A stretch of 64,000 nucleotides of DNA, from NCBI GenBank assembly GCA_020881915.1, contig JAJFPB010000011.1:1612001-1676000 (forward strand), in the 5' to 3' direction. This document shows positions 1 through 9,428 of the stretch, piece after piece (the first letter of the stretch is position 1; every line of letters begins with the position of its first letter). This DNA is from Paramyrothecium sp. XJ0827 (lineage: Eukaryota; Ascomycota; Sordariomycetes; Hypocreales; Stachybotryaceae). Position numbers and translations under genes: made by a program. Below the pieces are notes generated by a model that saw only the letters and a program-made list of their open reading frames with translations, was not told the origin of the DNA and searched no databases.

Positions 1-749
1 TTGTCTCTGTGTACCGCATGCACTCTCTCATCCCCGACAACATTGCCTTCTTCGAGGTCGCCAACGGCGCGCACAAGGCGACCACGCCCGTCAAGGACCT
101 CATCTTCAAGGGCGCCCGCCGCCCCTTTGAAGAGCAGGGGCTCACTTTTGCCGACACCTTCTATTCGTTCGGCATCAACTTCCCCGGAGCCATCACCAAC
201 AAGAACTACCCCAACTTCCTGCGCGACCTCAAGACCCCCGACGGGCTGCACCGCGACATGGGCACCGTCGACATCCTGCGCGACCGCGAGCGCGGCGTGC
301 CGCGGTACTGCGAGTTCCGCCGGCTGCTGCGCATGAAGGTGCCCAAGACGTTTGAGGAGCTCACGGGCGGGGACGCGGCCCTTGCGGCCGAGCTGTCCGA
401 GGTGTACGGCGGCAAGATCGAGCTGGTGGACGCGCTGGTGGGTTCGCACAGCGAGCCCGTGATCCCGGGCTTCGGGTTCAGCGAGACGGCCTTCCGCATC
501 TTCATTGTCATGGCGTCGCGGAGGCTCAAGAGCGACCGCTTCATCGCGGGGCGGTGGAACGCCGAGACGTACACCAAGGAAGGGTTCAAGTGGGTGCAGG
601 ACTCGACCATGAAGGACGTGCTGCTGCGGCACTTTCCCGAGCTCAAGAGCGCGCTGGGCGACAGCAAGAATGCGTTTGCGCCGTGGAAGAAGGTGGGCGA
701 GTCGTACAAGTATGGCGGTTTGGAGACGACGGCTCCGAAGAAGGCTTGA
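1..749 (+). CDS. Alpha-dioxygenase-like haem peroxidase, C-terminal part (5' partial)
   Basis: The frame is open at the left window edge (codons begin at base 3) and ends at a stop at 747-749, giving about 248 residues. It opens on a Tyr-Arg-Met-His motif at bases 12-23. In plant alpha-dioxygenases and cyclooxygenases a catalytic Tyr lies three residues before the proximal haem His, and this motif fits that spacing. Downstream come family blocks such as RDRERGVPRY, GFGFSETAFRIF and TMKDVLLRHFPEL. The protein ends soon after FAPW with no P450 domain, so it resembles stand-alone fatty-acid alpha-dioxygenase-type peroxidases rather than two-domain linoleate diol synthases. The catalytic N-terminal half lies outside the window. 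GC content is clearly higher than in the repeats that follow. Substrate is not known; oxidation of fatty acids is inferred from the family. Confidence 0.85.
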   Translation, partial: VSVYRMHSLIPDNIAFFEVANGAHKATTPVKDLIFKGARRPFEEQGLTFADTFYSFGINFPGAITNKNYPNFLRDLKTPDGLHRDMGTVDILRDRERGVPRYCEFRRLLRMKVPKTFEELTGGDAALAAELSEVYGGKIELVDALVGSHSEPVIPGFGFSETAFRIFIVMASRRLKSDRFIAGRWNAETYTKEGFKWVQDSTMKDVLLRHFPELKSALGDSKNAFAPWKKVGESYKYGGLETTAPKKA

Positions 750-897
750 AGAGAGACTCGAGGGGAGTTATTTTGATAATCCCCACGGTCTGTGGGGCCG
801 AGTAGAGGATTTGGCATTTTGGAGTTTCATCTTGTCTCCTCTTGAAGGTTGTTCATGTATGCAAGGTTTAATAATACCATTTGTTTTGATTAACTTA

Positions 898-945
898 ACG
901 TACATGCATAACGAGTGGATCAACATAACGAATGGATCAAAAATC
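898..945 (+). repeat. pogo-1 left terminal inverted repeat
   Basis: Begins CGTACATGCAT after one A and contains two tandem motifs (AACGAGTGGATCAA and AACGAATGGATCAA). It pairs with 2708-2755 in reverse complement. Confidence 0.9.
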
Positions 946-1003
946 TTAACCCCTAGGACAGTAATCTTAATATAAACACAACAGACCATTTGATCAACTA
1001 CAA

Positions 1004-2658
1004 CTAATCGCTATACTCTTGCCCAGAGACCTCTATCTCTGCCTTGCATGTTCGTACATTATACCCTGTCTTGCCGCAAATGCCACAGCGCCTTGGCCTC
1101 GGTTGCGATGACCTCCCTTGACCGCCTCTTCTCGACGATTCGGCCACTACCTGACTATCTACTTCTATTTGATCAATTGATGCCTGACCTTCGTCTATAG
1201 TCATCGTCCCTCCATTACGTAGGCGTTTCTTTTTTTCCCTCCGGCGCCGGCTTAGTATTGCATTTGCCTCTCGAAGATCCTTAACGTCTGACTCTAATAG
1301 AGCCATCCTATGGATAATTGCCTTCGTTCCCTTAGAAAAAGACTTTAATGCATCAACAATTGATGCTGGAGAGCTGCTCTTATGCCTTTTAATTCGTCTC
1401 TCAATAAATTCAGATTGAGATTCTGCCTCAAGGGCTGTCTTTGGGGACTTTGGAACCCAAGAGGTAGGAAGAGCTGGCTCACCCACTGGCGGCGTTGGAG
1501 TGCGTAATTGGATATCAAGCTTCGAGATCACATAGCTCGTATCTAAAGGAGTAAGTCCAGCGCCTTTAAAGCCTCCCTGAATATTCGATTTAGTTATTGT
1601 GGCTTGGTGTGCGTTGTGGAAGGCAGGAAAGAACTCGGTCTTGGGAATATGTGTTTCAGAGCATTTGATCAAATGCTCTATTTCTCGACCGTAAGCCTTC
1701 TTAAGCGGCCCAAAGCAGCCTACATCAAGCGACTGGAGTAGATGAGATGAATGAGGCGGCATACAGAGCGTAATGATCTTATTCTCCTTGCAGAAATCCT
1801 CAAAAGCGACCGAATGGTGGCTCTCATGCCCGTCAAGGATCAGGAGACGATAGGCACCATTTGATCTTTTAATTGAATGCCGATTGAAGTGCTTTAGCCA
1901 CTGGAGGCCTGTCTCATTATCGGTCCAGCCATTCTTAGTGGTTGCAATAGCCCAATCGCCCGGGAGGTTGCTTTCGCGATACCAGCTAGAGAGGTGATAT
2001 TGGCCTGCAACAATGATGAACGGCGGCAGCGCCCACCCTTCAGCATTGATCGATTCAATCGCTGTAACCCACTCACGGTTTGCGGGTTGGATCTTTTTAG
2101 GGTTTGCACGCCTTTCTGCGCCTGTAATGACCATCCCGCTTATAATGACGCCCATCATAAAGCCAGTCTCATCAAAGTTGTACGTATCATTTGATCTTAT
2201 GCCATACTTCGCGATTGTGTTCGCCACAAGTTCAAACCACGCGTTTATTGCGATTGGATCTTCACATTTGGCTCTCTGGTAGTCAAATCTGCGAAAGAAA
2301 CGCGTCTTGAGCTCTGGTTGCCGCCTGACGAAGTTTGAAGCCCAGCGTTGCCCAAGTGGAGGCACATCGCGTTCAGCAAGCAGTCGATTGGCCATATCTT
2401 CAACACCACAAAGCCGGGGGGGAAACCCTCGCATATCCAGATCAAGGATATATTGAACTATTGTCTGTTCCCCAAGATCAGATAGTTTACATAAATTAGC
2501 CTTAGTATCGCGTCGAAAGGCATGCCTTGCTTGCGATTACGTAGGCTTGAGAATGGGATCCCGTAGATCTGTGATGCGCGTCGCAGGCTTAATTTTGGAT
2601 TAGATTGAAGGGCCTGAAGTGCAAGAATAATGTTAGGCTCATTATTAGAGTTCGGCAT
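1004..2658 (-). pseudogene. pogo-1 transposase, one frameshift
   Basis: Start codon at 2656-2658 (MPNSNNEPN..). An N-terminal psq-like helix-turn-helix is followed by a CENP-B-like segment and a DDE_1 core. Acidic catalytic residues are visible in FDETGF, LILDGHESHH and SLDVGCFGPLKKAYG. The C-terminus has a basic coiled region (RRRREKKKRLR) and a cysteine cluster C-GI-C-GKTG-Y-NVRT-C. The last is a CCHC knuckle in which the expected His is Tyr; the sister copy pogo-2 keeps His. The helix-turn-helix part (2656 down to about 2520) is in a different frame from the core (1004 to about 2517). Reading across the shift recovers ANLCKLSDLGEQTIVQ, homologous to the sister copy, so this is a single small indel near 2517-2522. 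Confidence 0.88.
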
Positions 2659-2707
2659 CTTAAATTGTTGAGAATCAATTGATGAAATTGTTTGGTTGTA
2701 GATTGAG

Positions 2708-2755
2708 GGATTTTTGATCCATTCGTTATGTTGATCCACTCGTATGCATGTACGT
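2708..2755 (-). repeat. pogo-1 right terminal inverted repeat
   Basis: Reverse complement of 898-945 with a single-base indel; followed directly by the TA target duplication at 2756-2757. Confidence 0.9.
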
Positions 2756-2757
2756 TA

Positions 2758-3235
2758 GTTACATGGAAAAGGCAGCCAGGCAGCAGCGGTGCCAGAGCGC
2801 TTAAAAGCTTTGGAATTTACAAGGTCCTGCAGTGAGATTATGGTTTTCTCCACCCCACGAGAGTGTGCTCGAAAAGAGTCTGACCACATGACAGCGCCCT
2901 GTTAGCAGGTCCAAGGCTAAGGTCACTGGAACCATGTCTAGTATGGATGTGCAGTGGCTTAGCTAAGTTTGTTGGTGTAGTGTGAGACATTCCTGAATCC
3001 TGCATCCTGGTTGGCTGCGGCTGGAATGTAGAAATATTGATTTATGTGACTTCATGTGATGTAGACTGTTCTGACCCATCAACGTCATGTAAGTGGTCGG
3101 TGGCTTGGATCAAAAGAGGTATGCCACCGAAGGTACGTGCGTTATAAAGATGTTGGGGGTGGGCGGCCATCGCCATATCCTCGTATTGCCATCCACCTAA
3201 GCTCCTAGCACAATAAGCTACGCGTCGCCTCCATC
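2758..3235. other. Intergenic, upstream of the peroxygenase gene
   Basis: No reading frame with family resemblance and no repeat was seen. It presumably holds the promoter of the gene starting at 3236, but I could not pick out a convincing TATA box. Confidence 0.5.
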
Positions 3236-4149
3236 ATGTATCTAACCCTTACTGAAACCATCAAAGCTATCTTCAGCTTCAGAACGAAGGGGCGGGACGA
3301 GGAGGCGAGAAAGATTCGCCAGGAGCAAGACCATTCATACATTCGTCTCAACATTGCCGATCGCGCTCCGTGTCCGGGACTGAATGCGCTGGCAAACCAA
3401 GGGTACCTGTACGTCTCACCCTTTCTGCAAAAAATCCAGGCAGTCACTCATGAAAGTGTTCAATAGGCCCCGCGATGGCAAGAATATAACTCTTCCCCGG
3501 CTAGAAGCGGCGCTGATGGAGGCGCTGCATATGACTGGCACGGTGGCACACGCTTTAGCGAACACCCTGAAGCCAATCTTGCGTGAAGACGGCACATTTG
3601 ATCTTGTACACACGCGAACGCACAATGTAGTCGAACATGACCGGTCGTTCACTCGCCTCGACTTCCGACAAGGCGATAATTACACCATGCAGCCACGAAG
3701 TGAGTTGACAATCATCTACGTTTTCCTAAGCGAGATCCACATGGAAATATAAACTTCCTATTTACCGATGCGCACGCGTCATCAATTATAGTCGCTGCTT
3801 AGATTCTGACACTAATCTTGGTCTCTTAGTGCTCCAAGCCATGCTTGACGACGCCGAAGGCGGTGCGGTGACTCTGAAAACTCTGTCGAAGACGTATATC
3901 CGGCGAAGAAAGGAGCACAAGGAATCTAACGGGCCACCGCTGGGTATTCAGATGTGGTTTGTCGACGCGCTAATCGCAGTCGGATTCATCAACTCTGAAA
4001 CGACCGGCCATCCCTCACCGAAGCAGGTGGCGACGTTCTATACAGAAGAGCGGCTAGAGGACTATATTCTGAAGAACCCGGAACCTAGGACGCTGAGAGG
4101 CTTGGTTTGGAAGGCTCTCAAGATGCAGTGGTATATATTGACCTCGTAA
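3236..4149 (+). CDS. Peroxidase family 2 (chloroperoxidase/unspecific peroxygenase-like)
   Basis: Three exons, 3236-3408, 3467-3699 and 3830-4149, separated by GT..AG introns of 58 and 130 bp, give a 241-residue protein. The joins are frame-exact and restore family motifs (NQGYLPRDGKNITLPR across intron 1). RAPCPGLNALANQGYL contains the PCP motif whose Cys is the axial haem-thiolate ligand in this family. VVEHDRSFTRLD contains the EHD-x-S block carrying the acid-base Glu. The length fits short peroxygenase-like enzymes. I see no clear signal peptide, so it may be intracellular, or the true N-terminus may lie in an exon I missed. The expected role is H2O2-dependent halogenation or oxygenation; the substrate is unknown. 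It is intact although flanked by transposons on both sides. Confidence 0.85.
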
Positions 4150-4535
4150 TCATGTGGTTCTGGGCTTCGGATATATCTCTGCCATCAGCGCTCATCATAT
4201 GTCAACTCAACCAATCAATCACCCCAATCAAATCAATCAAATTGTCGAATTCTTCCTTTCAATCAAATCAAATCATGCATTTCGAAAGTTGAAATAATTG
4301 ATATATTACAAATGTATCATGCGATCGTCTAATATCGAGGCAAAAATTCAAGTCTTCCCGGACCACTACCCTATACCAGATAGTTACAGATGGAGGTCTA
4401 CTTTCTAATAGCTGTGAGTCAGCACCAAAACCAAGTACCTACTATCGTATTCTAACGCGTAACCCCGCCACGCGTATGCAATCTGGAACGCGTTTCCCAA
4501 CCATGTCGCGCCACCAAAACAGCCCCTTCTACATA
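4150..4535. other. AT-rich gap with a possible Helitron scrap
   Basis: At 4183-4205 a stretch ending ATCATATGTCAA matches for about 20 bases the reverse complement of the Helitron helicase 3' end near 38310-38331. It is followed by CAATCAAATCA-type repeats like those after that helicase. Nothing else is recognisable up to pogo-2. Confidence 0.35.
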
Positions 4536-4641
4536 GCGTACACCACAAGCGAAAGTCACAACTAAGCGAAAGTCACAAAAATCTCAACCCTTCCAATAAG
4601 AAATTCAATCAAAACACAGCAGACCATAAAATCAAGTCAAA

Positions 4642-6520
4642 TTAATCTCTATACTTATCTCCAGAGGCTGGAATATCTGCCTTACATGTTCGTGCATTAT
4701 GCCCGGGCTTGCCGCATACACCACAGCGCCTTTCCCTCGGTCGCGCTGACCCTCCCGGACCTCCTCTCCTCGATGTTTCCGCCAATATCTGCATATCAAC
4801 ATCCGTCTGATCAATTGATGCTTGACCTTCCTCTACAGTCATTGTCCCTCCATCGCGTAAGCGTTTCCTTTTTTCTCTGCGGCGCCGGCTTAGTATTACA
4901 TTTGTCTCTCGAAGGTCCTTGACCTCAGACTCTAATAATGCTATTCGATGCGAGTTTGCTTTAGTACCCTTGGTCAATGACCTTAATGCTTGGATAATTG
5001 ATGCCGGGGAGCTGCTTTGATGTCTTTTAATTCGCTTTTCAAGGTATTCGGATTGATAATCAGTTTCTCTGACTGTCTTGGGGGTCTTTGAAACCCAAGG
5101 GTCGGGAAGGTCAGGGGTTCCCTTAGGAGGCGTTGGAGTATTTAACTTCACATCCAGCTTCGAGATCACATAGTTTGCATCAAGAGGAGCAAGGCCGGCA
5201 CCTCGGAAGCCTCCCTCGATATTTTTCTTGGTCATAGTAGCTTGGTGTGCGTTGTAGAAGGCGGGAAAGAACTGGTCTTGGAAACATGTGTGATAGAGCA
5301 TTTGATCAAATGCTCTATTTCTCGTCCATATGCCTTTTTAAGCGGCCCAAAGCAGCCCACATCAAGAGGCTGGAGCAGGTGAGATGAATGAGGCGGCATA
5401 CAGAGCGTGATGATCTTATTCTCCTTGCAAAAATCCTCGAAGGCGACCGAGTGGTGGCTCTCATGCCCATCAAGGATCAGGAGACGATAGGCACCATTTG
5501 ATCGCTGAATTGTATGCCGATTGAAGTGCTTTAGCCACTCGAGGCCCGTCTCGTTATCGGTCCAGCCATTTTTAGTAGTTGCAATAGCCCAATCGCCTGG
5601 GAGGTTATTTTCGCGATACCAACTAGAGAGGTGATATTGGCCTGCAACGATGATGAATGGCGGCAGCGCCCACCCTTCAGCATTGATCGATTCAATGACT
5701 GTGACCCATTCACGGTTTCCGGGCTGAACCTTTTTAGGGTTTGCACGCCTTTCTGAGCCTGTAACAACCATACCGCTCATAATCACGCCCATCATATGTT
5801 GTTCAGATTACGCAGTGGTGCTGAATGCACTTGGATAAAATGTAATTGATGTTATGATGATTGTAATTATTCTTGGTTAAGTTGTTCTGATCTTAATGAG
5901 ATGCCTTCGGACCATTATATATCTGAGTGAACCCATCTAGGACTTTGAACCTTAATCGTAGGACTTGAACTTTAATATTGGTCCTTAAGTCACGGGGGAC
6001 TCAGTTCTTCCAACATCATAAAGCCAGTCTCATCAAAGTTATAGATATCATTTGATCCAATGCCATACTTCGCGATTGTGTTCGCCACGAGCGCGAACCA
6101 CGCGCTTATCGCAATTGGATCTTCGCATTTGGCCCTCTGGTAGTCATATCTGCGAAAGAAACGCGTCCGGAGCTCTGGTTGCCGTTTGACGAAGTTGGAA
6201 GCCCAATGTGTTCCAACGGGAGACGCGTCGCGCTCAGCAAGTAAGCGATTAGCCATATCTTCAACGCCACGAAGCCGGGGAGAAAATCCTCGTGAATCCA
6301 GGTCAAGGATATACTGAACTATCGTCTGTTCCTCAAGATCAGATAGTTTACGGGAATTGGCTATAATATTGTGTCGAGATAGTGTGCCTCGGTGACGGCG
6401 GCCCAGCTTCTGTCTGCAGACTTGGTAGATTGATGCAGCGCGCCCGACTTTTAATTTTGGGTCTTTTTGAAGGGCTTGAAGGGCAAGAATAATAGTAGCT
6501 TCATCATTTCGCTGTGGCAT
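4642..6520 (-). pseudogene. pogo-2 transposase, split by a solo LTR and one frameshift
   Basis: Start codon at 6518-6520 (MPQRNDEAT..). Order of parts: psq-like helix-turn-helix (IYQVCRQKLGRRHRG), CENP-B-like segment, DDE core with FDETGF, LILDGHESHH and PLDVGCFGPLKKAYG, basic tail (RRRREKRKRLR), and an intact CCHC knuckle C-GV-C-GKPG-H-NART-C. The frame is broken just after FDETGFMM by the solo LTR. It is broken again at 5273/5274, where pogo-1 has one more C (GAACTCGGTC against GAACTGGTC). With those two lesions set aside it aligns with pogo-1 along its whole length. Confidence 0.88.
5797..6015 (+). mobile_element. Solo LTR (219 bp) inside the pogo-2 transposase
   Basis: Begins TGTTG and ends CAACA, with perfect 5-bp direct repeats TCATA at 5792-5796 and 6016-6020. 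A TATATATC box near 5913-5920 suggests plus-strand orientation. Its sequence is unrelated to the 141-bp copia LTR elsewhere in the window. Removing the LTR with one TCATA rejoins FDETGFMM to GVIMSGM in frame. Confidence 0.88.
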
Positions 6521-7159
6521 GTTGATTTGTTGAGAATTGGTTGATTGAATTGGTAGGTTGTAGGTTGAGAGATTTTTGTGACTTTCGCTTAGTTGTGACT
6601 TTCGCTTGTGGTGTACGTTAGTATATTTTAAGCTAATCCCCTTGAGCGTCATAAGGTGCAGGGGATGTATCGTACTCCACACCACCCCTGTCCGTGATGT
6701 CAGTACATTGAGGAACAAGGAAATCCCTGTCCATAGAAATAGCTATGTAACCGATTATGACGATGCTTCCACAATAGACAATGCTGCCGTTACTAGCTAT
6801 CTGACGATGGAAGCAGACAACGATGCTGCCGCGGCCACAGTGGCCCCTGAGGAACGGATTCCTGTTACAACGGACCATAGCCGGCGCGAGCAACCTATTG
6901 ATAACACATGCCGGCCGGACCACAAGCCAGCAAGCCGTACAGGGTCACATTTTAAACCCCTCGACGTTCCATATCAACCCTTTAAGGTCCGGGACCTTCC
7001 AGAGACGCCTTTGAAGCTTTTCCAGCTTTTTCTACCCGAATCCCTAGTTGAACACTGGGTCAGCTATACAAATAGCCCTGCCAACCACCCACCGACCGAG
7101 CCGTCCGATGGGAGCCGTCAAAATCAGTGGATATCAACATCCGTTGCTGAGATCTATAT

Positions 7160-9428
7160 CCCCTTGGCTGTGCTAAGGTGCAGGGGGTGTATCTACCTCC
7201 ACACCACCCCTGTTCATGATGTCAGTACATTGAGGAACAAGGAAATCCCTGTCCATAGAAAAAGCTATGTAACCGATTGTGACGAACACAACAACAGACA
7301 ATGCTGCCGTTACTAGCTATCTGACGATGGAAGCAGACAACGATGCCGCCGCGGCCACAGTGGCCCCCGAGGAACGAATTCCTGTGATAACACATGCCGG
7401 CCGGACCACAAGCCAATAAGCCGTACAGGGTCACGTTTTGAACCCCTCGACGTTCCATATCGACCCCTTAAGGTCCGGGACCTTCCAGAGACACCTTTAA
7501 AGCTATTCCAGCTTTTCCTACCCGAATCCCTAGTCAGTCAATGGGTCGATTACACGAATAACTCTGCCAATGACCCCGAAGACGAGCCGGCCGATGGGAG
7601 CCGTCAGAGTCAGTGGTACGAGACATCTATTGCAGAGCTATATATCTGGATAGCTATAGTGATATCAATGTCTCTGTACCCGGCTCCTTGTATTGAAGAC
7701 TATTGGAAGGTGCCGGGAGATAGGCAGCAATTTGTCCCTACCTTTCCATGGATACAGTTCATGACATATAACCGGTTTTTCCTACTAAAGAGACGGCTTC
7801 GAATTGACGATCCGGATACGGTCCACTATGGAACCCTCGTCCATATAATAAGGTCAACGAATGGGCCAACCATATTATGAAAGCTGCTATAGCTGCTGTT
7901 GAAGTTGGCAGCGATATTGGTGTAGATGAGGGTATGGTCAAGTTCGAAGGACGGTCCAAGCAGAAGGTGACGATCCCATCCAAGCCAACGCCCACAGGGC
8001 TCAAGATCTGGATCCTAGCTATCCAGGGCTATATCTTACACTGGATTTGGCATACGCCTGGATCCAAATTCGGTCCCGTCGGTGTGGAATGCCCACAGCA
8101 AAAGCCCTCAAAAAAACAGCCCCTGAACGAGCCGTCAGATGAGCCGTTGGATGAGGGCTCTGACGATATGTCTGACGATATGTCTGACGATGCATCTGAT
8201 ATCTCAGAGGGCCCGGCAGACGATGATTTGGACGGCATTGATGAGGCCCTAGATGACGATAAGGCTCTGAACCCGACCCAGGCTGTCGTTGTTTTCCTAC
8301 TAAAACAGCTACCGCCCAATACATATCATGTCTTTGTTGACAACCTCTTCTCTTCACCGCAGCTCTTCCGGCAGCTACGACAGCTAGGCATTGGAGCCAC
8401 AGGCACAGCCCGTACGAATAGTGGCATACATAGGGACCTTGTTAAGGCCGAAAAAGACGACAATTAAGGGCCGGAACCTATGGTCATGGGGGCATCTCAT
8501 AGCCAAGCCCACAGCAGATAACAAAGTCCGGATATCTAGAAGTTCCTACTGAATTTCCCTACTAATAACTAGATATCTAGGTCAACCAAATCGGCTGGCA
8601 GGACAATGTCTTAGTGTTGTTTTTAACTACGGTTTACACCGGCCAAGAGATCCTCGAATGCATCCGCCGGCGGCCAACAACAACAAGGGCTCGAGCCCGC
8701 TCAATCAAACAGCTCTTTGGTGCTGAGCCCATTTTGAAGCTGAATATCCCGTCTGTTGCAGCCGATTATAATAAACTGATGAATGCCGTGGATAGGGCTG
8801 ATCATCTTTGGTCTAATAGGCATCTTGACCGGCGCCAGAGACGGGGCCCTGCCCGGGCTTTGACCTGGTCCTTCGTCCCATCTGTGGCTCTGTCATAGCT
8901 TCATCTTGCAACAGCAAGGTCAGCCAAGCTGGAAGCCGTATAGGGCCCAAAGCCGGTTCCAACAAGCCTTATCTGATGAGATTTTCCGTACATACCGAAA
9001 AGACCGGGATATCTAGAGAACGCTATCGAGCTGGTAACGAATCCATTCCTATAGCACAACATAACTGGATAGATAGAGAGAAAAGAGCCTGCTGTCTAGC
9101 TTGTCAGGGCATCCAAATTGGCCCAAGGTCAAGGAGCTCAACGCAGGCTCGAAAACGCCGTCAAAATGACGCCCCCTTGGCCACATTGGATGCGAATAGC
9201 ATCAACAGCCGGGCCGGCGCTGAGCGCCCTACGAAGAAACAGAAAGCAGAAACATGGACTCCACACGGCTGTGACGTATGTAATGTAGCCCTTTGTAAAG
9301 AGGATGAATGCTGGGACTTCTATCATAGGCAAAATTGCTAGGCAGTCGATGTACCTGCATTTTACGGCATTTTAATTGGATCAGATCCATGTCCAATACA
9401 TCCCCTGCACCTTAGCACAGCCAAGGGG
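7160..9428 (+). mobile_element. piggyBac-2 (nested in piggyBac-1)
   Basis: A 2269-bp element with inverted ends CCCCTTGGCTGTGCTAAGG.. at 7160 and its complement ending at 9428, flanked by AT at 7158-7159 and 9429-9430. Joining the flanks with one AT gives GAG ATC TAT ATA TGG ATA GGC (EIYIWIG). That is exactly the host transposase sequence expected from sister copies (AEIYVWIGI, AELYIWIAI). Confidence 0.9.
7327..9341 (+). pseudogene. piggyBac-2 transposase, degenerate
   Basis: Same domain order as piggyBac-1, including the acidic GSDDMSDDMSDD stretch and a C-terminal Cys cluster (CDVCNVALCKEDECWDFYH). Lesions: a 34-bp deletion near 7385 relative to piggyBac-1, a one-base loss near 7824 (LVHIIRS where HGIPRPYNKVNEW is expected), and further breaks near 8466 and 8896. 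The intron at 8526-8580 is conserved, although the base before its donor changed from G to A. Confidence 0.82.

Larger units (their letters stand above)
898..2755 (-). mobile_element. pogo-1: pogo/Fot1-type DNA transposon
   Basis: A 1858-bp element with inverted ends of about 48 bp (898-945 and 2708-2755, one-base indel between them), flanked by TA on both sides (896-897 and 2756-2757), the target duplication expected of Tc1/mariner/pogo elements. Each end carries two tandem copies of a roughly 17-bp motif with core AACGARTGGATCAA. It encodes one transposase on the minus strand. It lies between the haem peroxidase and peroxygenase genes. Confidence 0.9.
4536..6618 (-). mobile_element. pogo-2: pogo/Fot1-type DNA transposon
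   Basis: A 2083-bp element with inverted ends of about 48 bp flanked by TA (4534-4535 and 6619-6620). Each end has two tandem copies of AGCGAAAGTCACAA. The transposase is closely similar to pogo-1 but the terminal motif is different, so these are sister families. A 219-bp solo LTR (5797-6015) is inserted in the coding sequence. The right end lies only 19 bp from piggyBac-1. Confidence 0.9.

Noticed and set aside
206..817. 203-codon open frame on the minus strand
   Set aside because: It is the antisense shadow of the GC-rich haem peroxidase coding sequence; no independent family resemblance.
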